Assembly: GCA_001013295.1 (NCBI GenBank)
Contig: LAZY01000001.1
Location: 1-64,000, forward strand
Length of the DNA: 64,000 bases
Source of the DNA: Chryseobacterium indologenes
GTDB taxonomy: Bacteria; Bacteroidota; Bacteroidia; Flavobacteriales; Weeksellaceae
Direction: 5' to 3'
Each line of letters begins with the position of its first letter. Within the stretch, counting starts at the first letter, position 1. Under the pieces are notes generated by a model. The model worked only from the letters and a program-made list of their open reading frames with translations. It was not told where the DNA came from and ran no database searches. Below are positions 56,427 to 64,000 of this stretch, in pieces. A program made the position numbers and the translations under genes.

Positions 56427-58001
56427 TTAATTACATGGAATTTTAAATGTTGATCCATCAGCGTTTAAAGAGATTGTTAAAACTTGGCTATTTTCAATTT
56501 TTTGCAATATAATTTTATTATATAATCCCATCTTTTGTAGAGTATTAAAGAAAATTTGTTCTAATCCTTTTGAATTTAACACGGCTTTTCCATTTATTAT
56601 TTCTTTAAACTCTGGTTTCTTTATTAATGCAAATGTTTGGAGTATTTGTTCTAATTCCCAATTTTCTTTTTCTTCTGAAGTATATGCATTTTGAGGTAGA
56701 TCATTATGATTACCACTAAAATATATTACATAATGTATACCATTAGGGGCAATCAATCCCATATATGCATTCCCTGCATTTCCAATACTTTGATACCTTA
56801 CAACTTCCAATAAAACATCAATGTCTGTAGCTGAAAATATATCAACTTTTGTTCCTGTATGGTTATGATAACCATCATTCATGGTAGAAGGATCTCCAAA
56901 ATTTACACTGTGTCCGCTATTTTGAGTCGTTTGAGTTGGGTTACCTACTTTATTATCCCGCCATCCTTTTTCTCCTGTGCCACTGGCCATATGGTTTTTC
57001 AAATCATCAGTAATAGTTTTAATCTTCTGGCTATTCAACATTTTTTTTGTTTTCTTACAGGGATCATCAATTTCAGGCAATGTGCCTCCTCCACCACAAC
57101 CTGGCATAGGTCTATAGAAAGCAGAACTCGCATTTCCAACACTACAAGGGTTTGATGGTACATTGGGTCCGGGTCCATTTCCACCGCCACCACCGCCACA
57201 ACTGAAACAGCCACCACCAGTTGACCCGCCTCCTGTTGAAGGAAAGGGATCATCAGCTGTACCAATCACTTCATAGGTACAGAAAGTAGTTCCACACGCA
57301 GTACATCCCTGTTCCGCATCACAGAGTCCAATACCATGATGGGTGCAGTGAAGGGCTAAATAACAGGTTTCTATCATCATCAGTTTTCCGGCTCCCTGAG
57401 TAGTTACTGACGAAGAAGCTGCAAGATCCCTCACCCATAGTACTCCATATTCATCATCAGATTTTTTACCAACAAAAAGGTCTTTGGGTATTCCTATAAA
57501 TTGCTCATTTCCAAAGGTTCTGTTATCCATATGCATGAAGGTCAGGAACAGCCCTTCCCGGTTTTCTTTACTGATCTTTTGGTCATAGACTATATCCTCA
57601 AGCAAAGCATTATCATAATCTTTTACACCTGTTACGGTATTTTTACCATCCAATGTAGCAAAAAGTATAGAACTCATGGTTTCATTGTCATACGAAAGCG
57701 GAATCATAACACCTACGGCATTATCCGTTTCTACAGCATACATCTTATCCCAGATGGGCATTCCCTTCTGATCAGGCATTGCCGAAAGAAAATCTGTTTC
57801 TCTGTTGTAATCTTCAAGAATGGTGATATAATCTGTATTAGATTTTGCCAGCGCCCCGTTTTGGCGGGAATGTTTAAAAAAATTAACATTATTATGCTGA
57901 GGATTGTTTTCTGCTGTGGCAAAATTTTCATTTCTGCAGGAATACAGGAATATGAATAAGCCTATCAACAGTACAAGCCGGCACATTATTTTTTTCATCA
58001 T
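56427..58001 (-). CDS. Large Gly/Cys-rich lipoprotein with variable-looking C-terminal domain
   Basis: A 524-aa surface lipoprotein. The signal peptide ends in a lipobox (FLYSC, Cys near 22). An N-terminal domain (about 40-215) resembles propeptide-like adhesion modules. A Cys-rich stretch (CYLALHCTHHGIGLCDAEQG, then CTACGTTFC) and a poly-Gly linker (about 255-275) lead to a separate C-terminal domain of about 200 aa. That domain contains HNHTGTKVDIFSATDID and IAPNGIHYVIYFSG. The modular design, with a flexible linker before a compact C-terminus, is reminiscent of surface-delivered effectors. The next gene, 12 nt away, may be its partner. No catalytic motif is certain. Confidence 0.65.
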   Translation of the reverse strand: MMKKIMCRLVLLIGLFIFLYSCRNENFATAENNPQHNNVNFFKHSRQNGALAKSNTDYITILEDYNRETDFLSAMPDQKGMPIWDKMYAVETDNAVGVMIPLSYDNETMSSILFATLDGKNTVTGVKDYDNALLEDIVYDQKISKENREGLFLTFMHMDNRTFGNEQFIGIPKDLFVGKKSDDEYGVLWVRDLAASSSVTTQGAGKLMMIETCYLALHCTHHGIGLCDAEQGCTACGTTFCTYEVIGTADDPFPSTGGGSTGGGCFSCGGGGGGNGPGPNVPSNPCSVGNASSAFYRPMPGCGGGGTLPEIDDPCKKTKKMLNSQKIKTITDDLKNHMASGTGEKGWRDNKVGNPTQTTQNSGHSVNFGDPSTMNDGYHNHTGTKVDIFSATDIDVLLEVVRYQSIGNAGNAYMGLIAPNGIHYVIYFSGNHNDLPQNAYTSEEKENWELEQILQTFALIKKPEFKEIINGKAVLNSKGLEQIFFNTLQKMGLYNKIILQKIENSQVLTISLNADGSTFKIPCN

Positions 58002-58266
58002 AGATATTTTGTTTTTTGGTGGTTAAATATATACTATTTTCAAAACATAGAGAAATATTTCATCAAAACTATCATAATTTCTCTTAAATCACTAAACAAA
58101 TATAAATACAGACAACGACAGAACCTGTCGTATTAAAAAAAATATTACAATTCACAAGATATTTTATACGGTATCTTGCCCGATCAGAAAATTTTCTTTT
58201 ACAATCCTTCCTAAAATATTGTTCTATATTTTAATAAATAAGAAATTTGCATAAAAATTAACTGCA

Positions 58267-58902
58267 ATGATCCCACTTCAAGATCTCTCATTCTTTATTC
58301 TGGCAGCGCTTATCTTAGTGATCAGCCCGGGACCTAATATGATCTACCTGATTTCGAAATCGATAACACAGGGGAAAAAGTCCGGTTTTATTTCTTTGAT
58401 CGGAGTAATCTGTGGCTTTTTATTTCATATTGTAATGGTATCTTTCGGGTTGACGGCCGTCTTGCTGGCTGTTCCTTTTGCCTATGGGGTTCTCAAAACA
58501 GTCGGAACCGTCTATCTTTTATATCTGGCCTACCAGGCTATTAAACCGAAAAGCAAGAATATCTTTGAGGTAGATAAGAATGTTCCTCATGACAGTCCAA
58601 AAAAGCTTTTTACCGTAGGATTTCTGACCAATGTATTCAATCCTAAAGTCGCTGTTTTCTACCTGTCTTTTTTTCCACAGTTCATTAAACCGGAATATGG
58701 TTCTGTATTCACCCAAAGTCTGGAGCTCGGGGTTGTCCAGATTCTGGTAAGCTTTAGTGTCAATTTTCTGATTGTACTTACCGCTGCGAAAGTGGCCACA
58801 TTTTTTTCCAATAATCCTGTCTGGATAAAGGTTCAGAAATGGTTTATGGCCAGTATCCTGACTTATTTAGCCTTAAAAATGGCAGTCTCAAAAGCCAAAT
58901 AA
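58267..58902 (+). CDS. LysE/RhtB-family exporter
   Basis: A 211-aa inner-membrane protein with about six hydrophobic helices. The N-terminal signature is ISPGPNMIYLISKSITQGKKSG, written here to its key part PGPNM, and VGFLTNVFNPKVAVFYLSFF is the second family block. These exporters remove amino acids such as homoserine, threonine or lysine; the substrate cannot be told from sequence. The length (about 210) is typical. The flanking genes face other directions, and a terminator follows at 59028-59062. Confidence 0.88.
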   Translation: MIPLQDLSFFILAALILVISPGPNMIYLISKSITQGKKSGFISLIGVICGFLFHIVMVSFGLTAVLLAVPFAYGVLKTVGTVYLLYLAYQAIKPKSKNIFEVDKNVPHDSPKKLFTVGFLTNVFNPKVAVFYLSFFPQFIKPEYGSVFTQSLELGVVQILVSFSVNFLIVLTAAKVATFFSNNPVWIKVQKWFMASILTYLALKMAVSKAK

Positions 58903-59027
58903 TACGATTTCAGGATTCCCTCTATATTGATAAAAAACAGCATACTGTATATCATCAGATGCTGTTCAGGGAATATGGAATTTTTAATAATAAGGCCTTT
59001 CTTTTCTTCTTCTATAAAGGTTTAATT

Positions 59028-59062
59028 AAAATTCGGAACAGAAAAATACGGTTCCGAATTTT
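59028..59062. terminator. Rho-independent terminator-like hairpin
   Basis: AAAATTCGGAAC (59028-59039) pairs perfectly with GTTCCGAATTTT (59051-59062), 11-nt loop. It ends in T on the plus strand and in T on the minus strand, so it may serve the LysE gene and the convergent oxidoreductase gene. Nothing else is seen in the 58903-59204 gap. Confidence 0.65.
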
Positions 59063-59204
59063 GATGTATATTCATATAAAAACTTGAACTGTGAAATACA
59101 TTACAGTACTGATGCAAATTTCAGATTAAAGATCCGGATCTCCATCAGTACAAATACTTAATCTGATCAGTCCGTATTTTTCCGAATCGATAAGATCTGT
59201 TCTT

Positions 59205-59783
59205 TCATTTTAATCTTCTTCCCAATTCTTTTACTTTTCCGAGCCATTTTCTTCGCTGATCTTCTTTAGAATCCCTGACAATCCCGATATAAGTTACCTT
59301 TTTAGTTTTTACTCCACAAAATCCCAGAATTGATTTTTTTAACTGATTGACGCTTGGTCTTCCATACATAAGCCGATAATACCATCCTGGCTGGTCAAGG
59401 GTTGTTATAATATGAGCGGTTTTCCCTTTCAGAAGTTTGTCCCACCATACAGAATTTTCTCTGTATTTATAAGCAAATCCAGGGAGAAAAAGCCGATCTA
59501 TAAAGCCTTTCATAAGAGCAGGAAAGCCACCCCACCAGACAGGATGTACCCAAACCAGATGGTCTGCCCACTGGATAATTTCCCAGGCATTCAACAGATC
59601 CGGCTCAAGCTCCATTCTTTTTTGATAACCAAACTGCAGATTCGGATTGAAATTCAGTTTAGCAATAACAATTTCTTTGATTTCCGCTCCCGATTCTGCG
59701 GCTCCTTCTTTATAAGCAGCTGCGACTCCAAAATTGAAGGAATCTTTATTGGGATGGCCGTTGATAATGGCTATTTTTTTCAT
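59205..59783 (-). CDS. NAD(P)H-dependent flavin oxidoreductase (quinone reductase type)
   Basis: A 192-aa flavodoxin-fold enzyme: IINGHPNKDSFNFGVAAAY at the N-terminus, then HPVWWGGFPALMKGFIDR, the FMN/FAD-binding part of the NQO1/MdaB/Kef-type family. It carries out two-electron reduction of quinones or similar electrophiles with NAD(P)H. The start overlaps the upstream gene's stop in a 4-nt ATGA, so they are co-translated. A Crp/Fnr-type regulator lies further upstream on the same strand, so stress- or redox-linked regulation is plausible. Confidence 0.85.
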   Translation of the reverse strand: MKKIAIINGHPNKDSFNFGVAAAYKEGAAESGAEIKEIVIAKLNFNPNLQFGYQKRMELEPDLLNAWEIIQWADHLVWVHPVWWGGFPALMKGFIDRLFLPGFAYKYRENSVWWDKLLKGKTAHIITTLDQPGWYYRLMYGRPSVNQLKKSILGFCGVKTKKVTYIGIVRDSKEDQRRKWLGKVKELGRRLK

Positions 59784-60799
59784 TGGGTCACATGGATATT
59801 AACGGTTTCATAGGCATTAAGCTGTGCCAGTAATGATAAAGGCTCATGAAGCTGATGACTAAAATACACTTTATTTTCATGAGGATTTCGCAATAGCTCT
59901 TCTGTATGCAGAACTGCTGATAGTGCCGTAAGCTCCGCCTGTCCTTTGGTACTCTGAAGACTTAGTTTTTTCTGTCCGGTTTTATCTTTTACCACAATTT
60001 CGAAGACAGACTGATCTCCATTTCCACTTGATCCGAAAATCATTCGCCTTTCTTTTAAAGACAAGATATTAAAAATTCTGAGTGATTGAAAACTCCCCAG
60101 CAGCCAGGTAATAAACTTAGAATTATAAGTCATTTTGACGCTTACATTGGGAACTCTTTCCACGCGGTTTAAGATATACAGATCGGGAACATCAAAATTA
60201 TAAGCCTTTCTTTTTCCTATTCCGAAGGAAAAATCAAAAGGTTCCGTATCCAGAAAATGTCTGATCCTATCAGGTTTATCATTTTTATAGTCATGAAAAG
60301 GAACGGCTACATTTTCTGCCATAAAATGGGCTGAACTTTCTCCTGCCAAATCTTTAACGGAATAATATACAAAAAGCTTCAATCCCTGAATATCGTCAGT
60401 TGAAAGCGTATTGGCCAATCCGGGTACTATTCCCCCCATCCATCCGGAACTGAATACAATCCGGCTGTTGATCTCTCTTTTCTCAGCAATGCCATAAGCT
60501 TTTACCAGATCAGGTGTTGGTTTGGTAATATCCAGATAATCCACATGATTGGTTATAGCAAACTGAAGAATATGATCGGTTTTATCATTCACCGAAAGAA
60601 TAATCAGATTGATCCTCTTCTCGGTAATGATTTTAAAAGTAGCAGGATCCGTAACATCAACTTTCAGGTCATTTGCTGTTTTTCCTCCTTTGCGTCCGCC
60701 GATAAAAATATTGAGCTGAGGATTTCTTGATTTCAGAATGCGGGCAATTGTTTTACCTACTAATCCATTTCCTCCTATAATCAGAATATTGTGTTCCAT
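59780..60799 (-). CDS. Saccharopine-dehydrogenase-like NAD(P)-binding protein
   Basis: A 339-aa protein with a Rossmann start ILIIGGNGLVGKTIARIL and a saccharopine-dehydrogenase-type layout (DYLDITKPTPDLVKAY; GWMGGIVPGLANTL). Start at MEHNILIIGG (60799); the 24-codon extension upstream is not protein-like. It ends in an ATGA overlap with the quinone reductase. Related proteins are oxidoreductases of uncertain substrate; true lysine-pathway activity is unlikely here. No signal peptide or membrane segment. Confidence 0.78.
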   Translation of the reverse strand: MEHNILIIGGNGLVGKTIARILKSRNPQLNIFIGGRKGGKTANDLKVDVTDPATFKIITEKRINLIILSVNDKTDHILQFAITNHVDYLDITKPTPDLVKAYGIAEKREINSRIVFSSGWMGGIVPGLANTLSTDDIQGLKLFVYYSVKDLAGESSAHFMAENVAVPFHDYKNDKPDRIRHFLDTEPFDFSFGIGKRKAYNFDVPDLYILNRVERVPNVSVKMTYNSKFITWLLGSFQSLRIFNILSLKERRMIFGSSGNGDQSVFEIVVKDKTGQKKLSLQSTKGQAELTALSAVLHTEELLRNPHENKVYFSHQLHEPLSLLAQLNAYETVNIHVTQ

Positions 60800-61017
60800 A
60801 TGTTTTTTTGACAAAATTATAGAACCGCATACCCCGGGAGTAGGACAAATGTCTAAAAAGAAACTAGCCAATAACTAATTTAACCACATAGGACATAGGC
60901 TATGGGTTTAAATAAATAACTAATTGTCAGTACAAATAAAGCAAATCTAAACTTAGAGGGTACTATTTCTGTAATTTTATTGAGAAGCGTAATCTGCCTG
61001 ATTTGCGGGGAAATATT

Positions 61018-61160
61018 AATTGCCACGAATACACGAATAATAAAAAAACAATTCGTGTATTCGTGGCAATTATAAAAACAGCATTCAATTTTATCGGAGA
61101 TAAAATCTTTGCCTTATCAGCGAGTTAAAAGTAAAAAACTTAGCGCCTTTGCGTTTTCCA
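61018..61160. repeat. Palindromic repeat block, relative of the 37-kb array
   Basis: A perfect 21-bp inverted repeat, AATTGCCACGAATACACGAAT (61018-61038, its last base omitted gives 20) with its complement at 61051-61071. It is the same sequence family as the palindrome of the 37-kb array. Next to it, in reverse orientation, is the CGCAAAG block (TTTTATC/GATAAAA near 61090-61110; CTTTGCGTTTT near 61150). No ORF. It fills most of the 60.8-61.2 kb gap. Confidence 0.7.
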
Positions 61161-61245
61161 ACGGTTAGTCTTTAGTTGTGAATAGATCGATAAAAATAAT
61201 TTGTCATGGCTGATATAAAATTTTCTTCCAGGTGAGGTATGGCTT

Positions 61246-61815
61246 CTAAAGAGTAATCTCCTTTCTGATCCGACTTAGATGCCTTTGTGTAATGCCAAGA
61301 TAAGACGCCAGATATTGCAGCGGGATATTCTGAATATAATCAGGATGATTGTTTAGCAATGTGGAATAGCGCTGGGCAGCACTATCTCTTTGAAGCTGGA
61401 AAAACCGGGTCTCAAGTTCCAAATATTCCTGCTCGGCGATCATCTTTACAAACCGGGTCCAGTTCAGGTGATCCTGTACCCATTCATCTACTGTTTCTTT
61501 TTTCAGTACCAATAGCTCTGCGTCAGTAATAGCCTGCATACTTTCTTTACTCAACCCTCCTGAAATAAATGAGGAATATGCTGCAATCATATGATTGGGA
61601 AATCTGAAACAATAGGTCATATCCTTCCCGTCATCCGCCATATAAAAGGAACGAAAAATACCGGATTGTATAAACCCTACTTCTTTACACCGCTCCCCTT
61701 CGTGGATGAAAAAATCATTTTTATTCACCTTTCTCAACTCGAAAAGTTGTAAGAATTCTTTAATTTCATCTTCAGAAAAAAGGTTAAAGCTCTGAAAATA
61801 ATCCTGTATCATCAT
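61246..61815 (-). CDS. Crp/Fnr-family transcriptional regulator
   Basis: A 189-aa protein with an N-terminal cyclic-nucleotide-binding-type barrel (FFIHEGERCKEVGFIQSGIF; MTYCFRFPNHMIAAYSSF) and a short C-terminal HTH (QYLASYLGITQRHLSRIRKE). It lacks the Fnr-type Cys cluster and has a shortened HTH, as is usual for Bacteroidota relatives. It lies upstream of the saccharopine-dehydrogenase-like/quinone-reductase pair on the same strand, separated by palindromic repeats, and is a candidate regulator of that pair. Ligand unknown. Confidence 0.85.
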   Translation of the reverse strand: MMIQDYFQSFNLFSEDEIKEFLQLFELRKVNKNDFFIHEGERCKEVGFIQSGIFRSFYMADDGKDMTYCFRFPNHMIAAYSSFISGGLSKESMQAITDAELLVLKKETVDEWVQDHLNWTRFVKMIAEQEYLELETRFFQLQRDSAAQRYSTLLNNHPDYIQNIPLQYLASYLGITQRHLSRIRKEITL

Positions 61816-61961
61816 TGTATAACGGGTTTCAATTGATTCTGGCGAAAATAATCAATTATTTATAAATGATTTGTGAAGCAGATGAAAAATGAATGATCAT
61901 TGATTCTTAAAAATACTTGTGACCTCAGCCCTAATTTTCAGCAACAGTAAGATATATAAAT

Positions 61962-61993
61962 AAAAAAACCTCCTGAACATATCAAGAAGGTAA
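61962..61993 (-). terminator. Terminator of the small membrane-protein genes
   Basis: Minus strand: ACCTTCTTGA and TCAGGAGGT form an imperfect stem followed by TTTTTTTATT. It lies about 80 nt after the stop of the 200-aa membrane protein gene. Confidence 0.65.
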
Positions 61994-62069
61994 CTCAAAA
62001 AACTATCAAATGAATGTGTATTGTTTCATTTGATAATAATTTTCAAATATAGCATTTTTTGAAAACTGT

Positions 62070-62672
62070 TTATTCAGAGGTAAAGCTTGTCATTTCGCCA
62101 GTTGATATGCTGTAAGTTAAGATTAGATGTCTGCATTCATCTTTAATAAAATAATAGTTGGATGTTTTGTTGATCAAATATTTGCACCTGTCATTTTCTG
62201 TCAATATCGGAAGATCGGAATGATTTTTTAAGACTATATTTATTTTCCTTTTGTTTTTGCTTTTCATATTATGTTGTGCATCTATTCTCCCTAAGCCAAA
62301 CACTAATAAAAAGGTTAATGCCAATAACAATAATAACCCTAAATTTACAGATCTGTATAAGTAAACATAAGCAGATCCAGCTGCTAAAATCAGAAAACAG
62401 ATTGCATATTTAGGCGAAAACTCAAATAAGCTTAGAAATATCCAAACTCCACCTAATAAGCATGCTAAAATAACAAAGATTGATAAATTTGAAAATTTAT
62501 TCCTTTCTATATCCTTTATAGAATTATAGTTGTTATAATTGTACGTGTATTTGTAATAGTTATTTTTATTATTACTCTTATAGTTAGGGACTAAAAAAGT
62601 AGAAAGTAAAATCAATAAAACAGGAGCTAAAATTATACTGATAAAAACTATGAGCATCATCTTTTCGTACAA
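62070..62672 (-). CDS. Hypothetical multi-pass membrane protein
   Basis: A 200-aa protein with about four or five hydrophobic segments: residues 5-27, 63-85, 88-107 and 108-128, with a Lys/Asn/Tyr-rich loop between the first two. The C-terminal 65 residues are polar (DLPILTENDRCKYLINKTSN). No family recognised. It follows a 62-aa membrane protein gene after 30 nt, so the two probably form an operon. The odd Asn/Tyr-rich composition is unlike neighbouring core genes. Confidence 0.55.
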   Translation of the reverse strand: MYEKMMLIVFISIILAPVLLILLSTFLVPNYKSNNKNNYYKYTYNYNNYNSIKDIERNKFSNLSIFVILACLLGGVWIFLSLFEFSPKYAICFLILAAGSAYVYLYRSVNLGLLLLLALTFLLVFGLGRIDAQHNMKSKNKRKINIVLKNHSDLPILTENDRCKYLINKTSNYYFIKDECRHLILTYSISTGEMTSFTSE

Positions 62673-62702
62673 AACGAAAATCGAATCCTTTAAATCAAAA
62701 TA

Positions 62703-62891
62703 TTAAAAGTAATCTATATTGTACTCCCCAAAAAAAGACCACAAGTAAAATGCTCCTAGTGTATATAGCACTCCTGTTGTAGTAAGTACCGCAATGGGTT
62801 TTTCTTTAACCGGTTTGTAAGGCTTATTAAGTATTCCTACGGAATTTCTAAGCCAGCTTTTTGCTTTCTCCTTGTCAATTTTTAATCTCAT
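62703..62891 (-). CDS. Small single-pass membrane protein
   Basis: A 62-aa protein: basic N-terminus (MRLKIDKEKAKSWLRNS), then one hydrophobic helix (IAVLTTTGVLYTLGAFYLW, about 33-52) and a short acidic tail. It is upstream of the 200-aa membrane protein on the same strand. The positive-inside arrangement predicts a cytosolic N-terminus. No recognised family; its coding status is supported by topology and operon position only. Confidence 0.45.
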   Translation of the reverse strand: MRLKIDKEKAKSWLRNSVGILNKPYKPVKEKPIAVLTTTGVLYTLGAFYLWSFFGEYNIDYF

Positions 62892-63075
62892 TTTATTAAT
62901 ATTTTAATGGTGTAGAAACAATAAAAGCAGATATTCCTGCTTTTACTCGCTTTTCTTAAAGATAGTATTTATTCATTAATCACCTTAAACATTTCCAAAG
63001 TACCATCACAACTTTTTATCTTTATACTTTTACAACTCTTTTAAATATATCTTTAAATAATATTTTTTAAGAAAG

Positions 63076-63279
63076 AGCCTAACCTATTTACTTCCTCATT
63101 ATCGTTTGGTGAAATGCTCTACTTATGCTCAACTTTTAAGTGAAAATTATCATAATATCAAAGCACATCTTACGGTATTAAGAATGCCTGCTATCAGAAA
63201 TTTCCTTAAAGCAAAAGGAGTCTCTTCCAGATGTATCCGATCACAGGCCTACTGGATCGAAGGGAAAAAGGGGCTTTAA
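63076..63279 (+). pseudogene. Possible relic of a siderophore-interacting-type flavoreductase
   Basis: A plus-strand frame open to TAA 63279 lacks a plausible start. Its C-terminal part reads MPAIRNFLKAKGVSSRCIRS followed by QAYWIEGKKGL. The pattern RxxL-x-x-x-G-x8-YW-x-x-G is the end of SIP/FAD-binding ferric-siderophore reductases. The N-terminal domains are absent, so it would be a 3' remnant. Similarity is inferred by eye from a short stretch, and another origin is possible. Confidence 0.4.
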
Positions 63280-63292
63280 AATGCAATAAAAA

Positions 63293-63317
63293 AAATCATC
63301 TCAGGACGAGATGATTT
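63293..63317. terminator. Hairpin with T-run on the minus strand
   Basis: AAATCATCTC (63293-63302), loop AGGAC, GAGATGATTT (63308-63317). On the minus strand a run of eight T follows. It may have ended the relic at 63076-63279 or act as a second stop for the aminopeptidase gene. Confidence 0.6.
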
Positions 63318-63458
63318 CTACCGTTTTGAATTGATTGAGTTATTTATATGAAGATATGAATGATGTTTGTGTTGGTACAAAGATAGGCAGAGCGCTATTC
63401 CTGTACATCAGTGGAATCCCTAAAAATTTATCCGTAAAAATACGGTTGTGTAAAAGAA

Positions 63459-63487
63459 AAAGCCCTGTAAGAAACTTACAGGACTTT
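63459..63487 (-). terminator. Terminator of the aminopeptidase gene
   Basis: AAAGCCCTGTAAG (63459-63471), loop AAA, CTTACAGGACTTT (63475-63487), one mismatch. On the minus strand it is followed by TTTCTTTT. It lies about 90 nt beyond the stop of the aminopeptidase gene. Confidence 0.75.
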
Positions 63488-63573
63488 AGTGTATCTAACA
63501 ATTATTATGTTTAGGCTTTAAAGTACTATACTTAGAATGAACAGATTACCTTCCTTCATGTACTTTGTTTTTA

Positions 63574-64000
63574 TTAAAGAGGGCTCACCAACTGTAAGAA
63601 CCATTCTTTAACTTCTCCTTCAAGGTAAGGAGCTAATTTTTCTTCACAGGTCTTATGATAATCATTTAACCATGCAATTTCCTGCTCTGAAAGAATCTCT
63701 TTTGCCACAGTATCTTTGAAGAACGGGCAGAAAGTAAGGGTTTCAAACTCATAGAAAGTTCCATGAATGGTTTTCTCTGCTTCTTTTACAGCGATCAGGT
63801 TCTCATGACGGATTCCATAATGACCTTCAAGGTAATATCCAGGCTCATTGGAGCAGACCATTCCCGGAAGTAGATCCTGCGGATTCAGATCTTTTCTGAT
63901 ATTTTGCGGGCCTTCGTGAACATTCATAAAGCTTCCCACTCCATGTCCAGTTCCGTGGTTGAAGTCTTTACCTTCCATCCACAGCGGAAGTCTTGCAATA
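63574..64000 (-). CDS. Aminopeptidase P / M24 metallopeptidase, C-terminal part (cut by window edge)
   Basis: The reading frame stays open to the last base of the window, so the start is outside. Visible are the M24 (pita-bread) signatures HGTGHGVGSF, VCSNEPGYY and YGIRHENL, which supply His and two Glu metal ligands, and the Bacteroidota-type C-terminal block LNDYHKTCEEKLAPYL. These enzymes remove N-terminal residues preceding proline. The first metal-binding Asp residues lie outside. A terminator follows downstream. The gene is likely core. Confidence 0.85.
   Translation of the reverse strand, partial: IARLPLWMEGKDFNHGTGHGVGSFMNVHEGPQNIRKDLNPQDLLPGMVCSNEPGYYLEGHYGIRHENLIAVKEAEKTIHGTFYEFETLTFCPFFKDTVAKEILSEQEIAWLNDYHKTCEEKLAPYLEGEVKEWFLQLVSPL

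Noticed and set aside
57501..57959. 152-aa plus-strand ORF
   Set aside because: Antisense to the start of the Gly/Cys-rich lipoprotein including its signal peptide; no independent support.
59780..60871. Longer N-terminus of the saccharopine-dehydrogenase-like protein
   Set aside because: The 24 extra residues precede the Rossmann start and do not look like protein; ATG at 60799 fits the family.
1..64000. tRNA or rRNA genes
   Set aside because: No cloverleaf-like segment with a proper T-arm or any rRNA signature was noticed on reading; a tRNAscan-SE run would be decisive.

Overview
The window reads as a chromosome segment of a Chryseobacterium-like flavobacterium (Bacteroidota, Weeksellaceae). 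It is AT-rich and has a TTG-N21-TAnnTTTG-type promoter. Other Bacteroidota marks are a carboxypeptidase-regulatory/TonB-type outer-membrane receptor, a Bacteroidetes-type alpha-2-macroglobulin and Cys-anchored lipoproteins. No integrase, rRNA, tRNA or CRISPR array was recognised. Genus assignment is an inference from protein style, not from a marker gene.

Region 1 (1-18.8 kb) opens with the last 30 codons of an IS1595-type transposase. It continues into a tightly packed plus-strand secondary-lipid (Pfa/hglE-like) cluster. This has a 2346-aa synthase (two flavin enoyl-reductase-like domains, KS, AT, two ACPs, KR), a 1421-aa synthase (KS, AT, hotdog dehydratase, phosphopantetheinyl transferase), a free ACP, an alpha/beta hydrolase, a fused tandem GT1 glycosyltransferase, two condensation-fold acyltransferases and a small membrane protein. 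From ACP to membrane protein most genes overlap by 4-10 nt. Together they look able to build, release, glycosylate and acylate a long acyl chain, so the likely product is an unknown acylated glycolipid.

Region 2 (18.9-33 kb) is a defence island. Relics of a type I restriction system (hsdS tail and hsdR head and tail) bracket three very AT-rich genes: a frameshifted SF2 helicase, an SMC/ABC-like ATPase and an HNH nuclease, the last two Septu-like. After an XRE regulator and a small gene comes a strongly structured non-coding stretch. Then follow McrB (with an EVE-like insertion in its AAA+ domain), McrC and a convergent HNH/HIT pair.

Region 3 (33-43.4 kb) holds a TonB-type receptor, an acyltransferase, a tandem array of MITE-like palindromic repeats, an AraC regulator with a flavin monooxygenase, and a three-gene membrane/P-loop GTPase/membrane operon of unknown role.

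Region 4 (43.5-58 kb) is mostly minus strand. It holds a 2043-aa alpha-2-macroglobulin with an embedded TonB-plug-like segment, a frameshifted MORN-like gene, lipoproteins, a beta-lactamase-fold hydrolase and an XRE membrane regulator. It ends with a Gly/Cys-rich lipoprotein followed by a small lipoprotein and a decayed copy of the latter (toxin/immunity-like layout).

Region 5 (58-64 kb) has a LysE exporter, a quinone reductase/saccharopine-dehydrogenase-like pair next to a Crp/Fnr regulator, small membrane proteins, a possible siderophore-interacting-protein relic, and the 3' part of an aminopeptidase P gene cut by the window edge.
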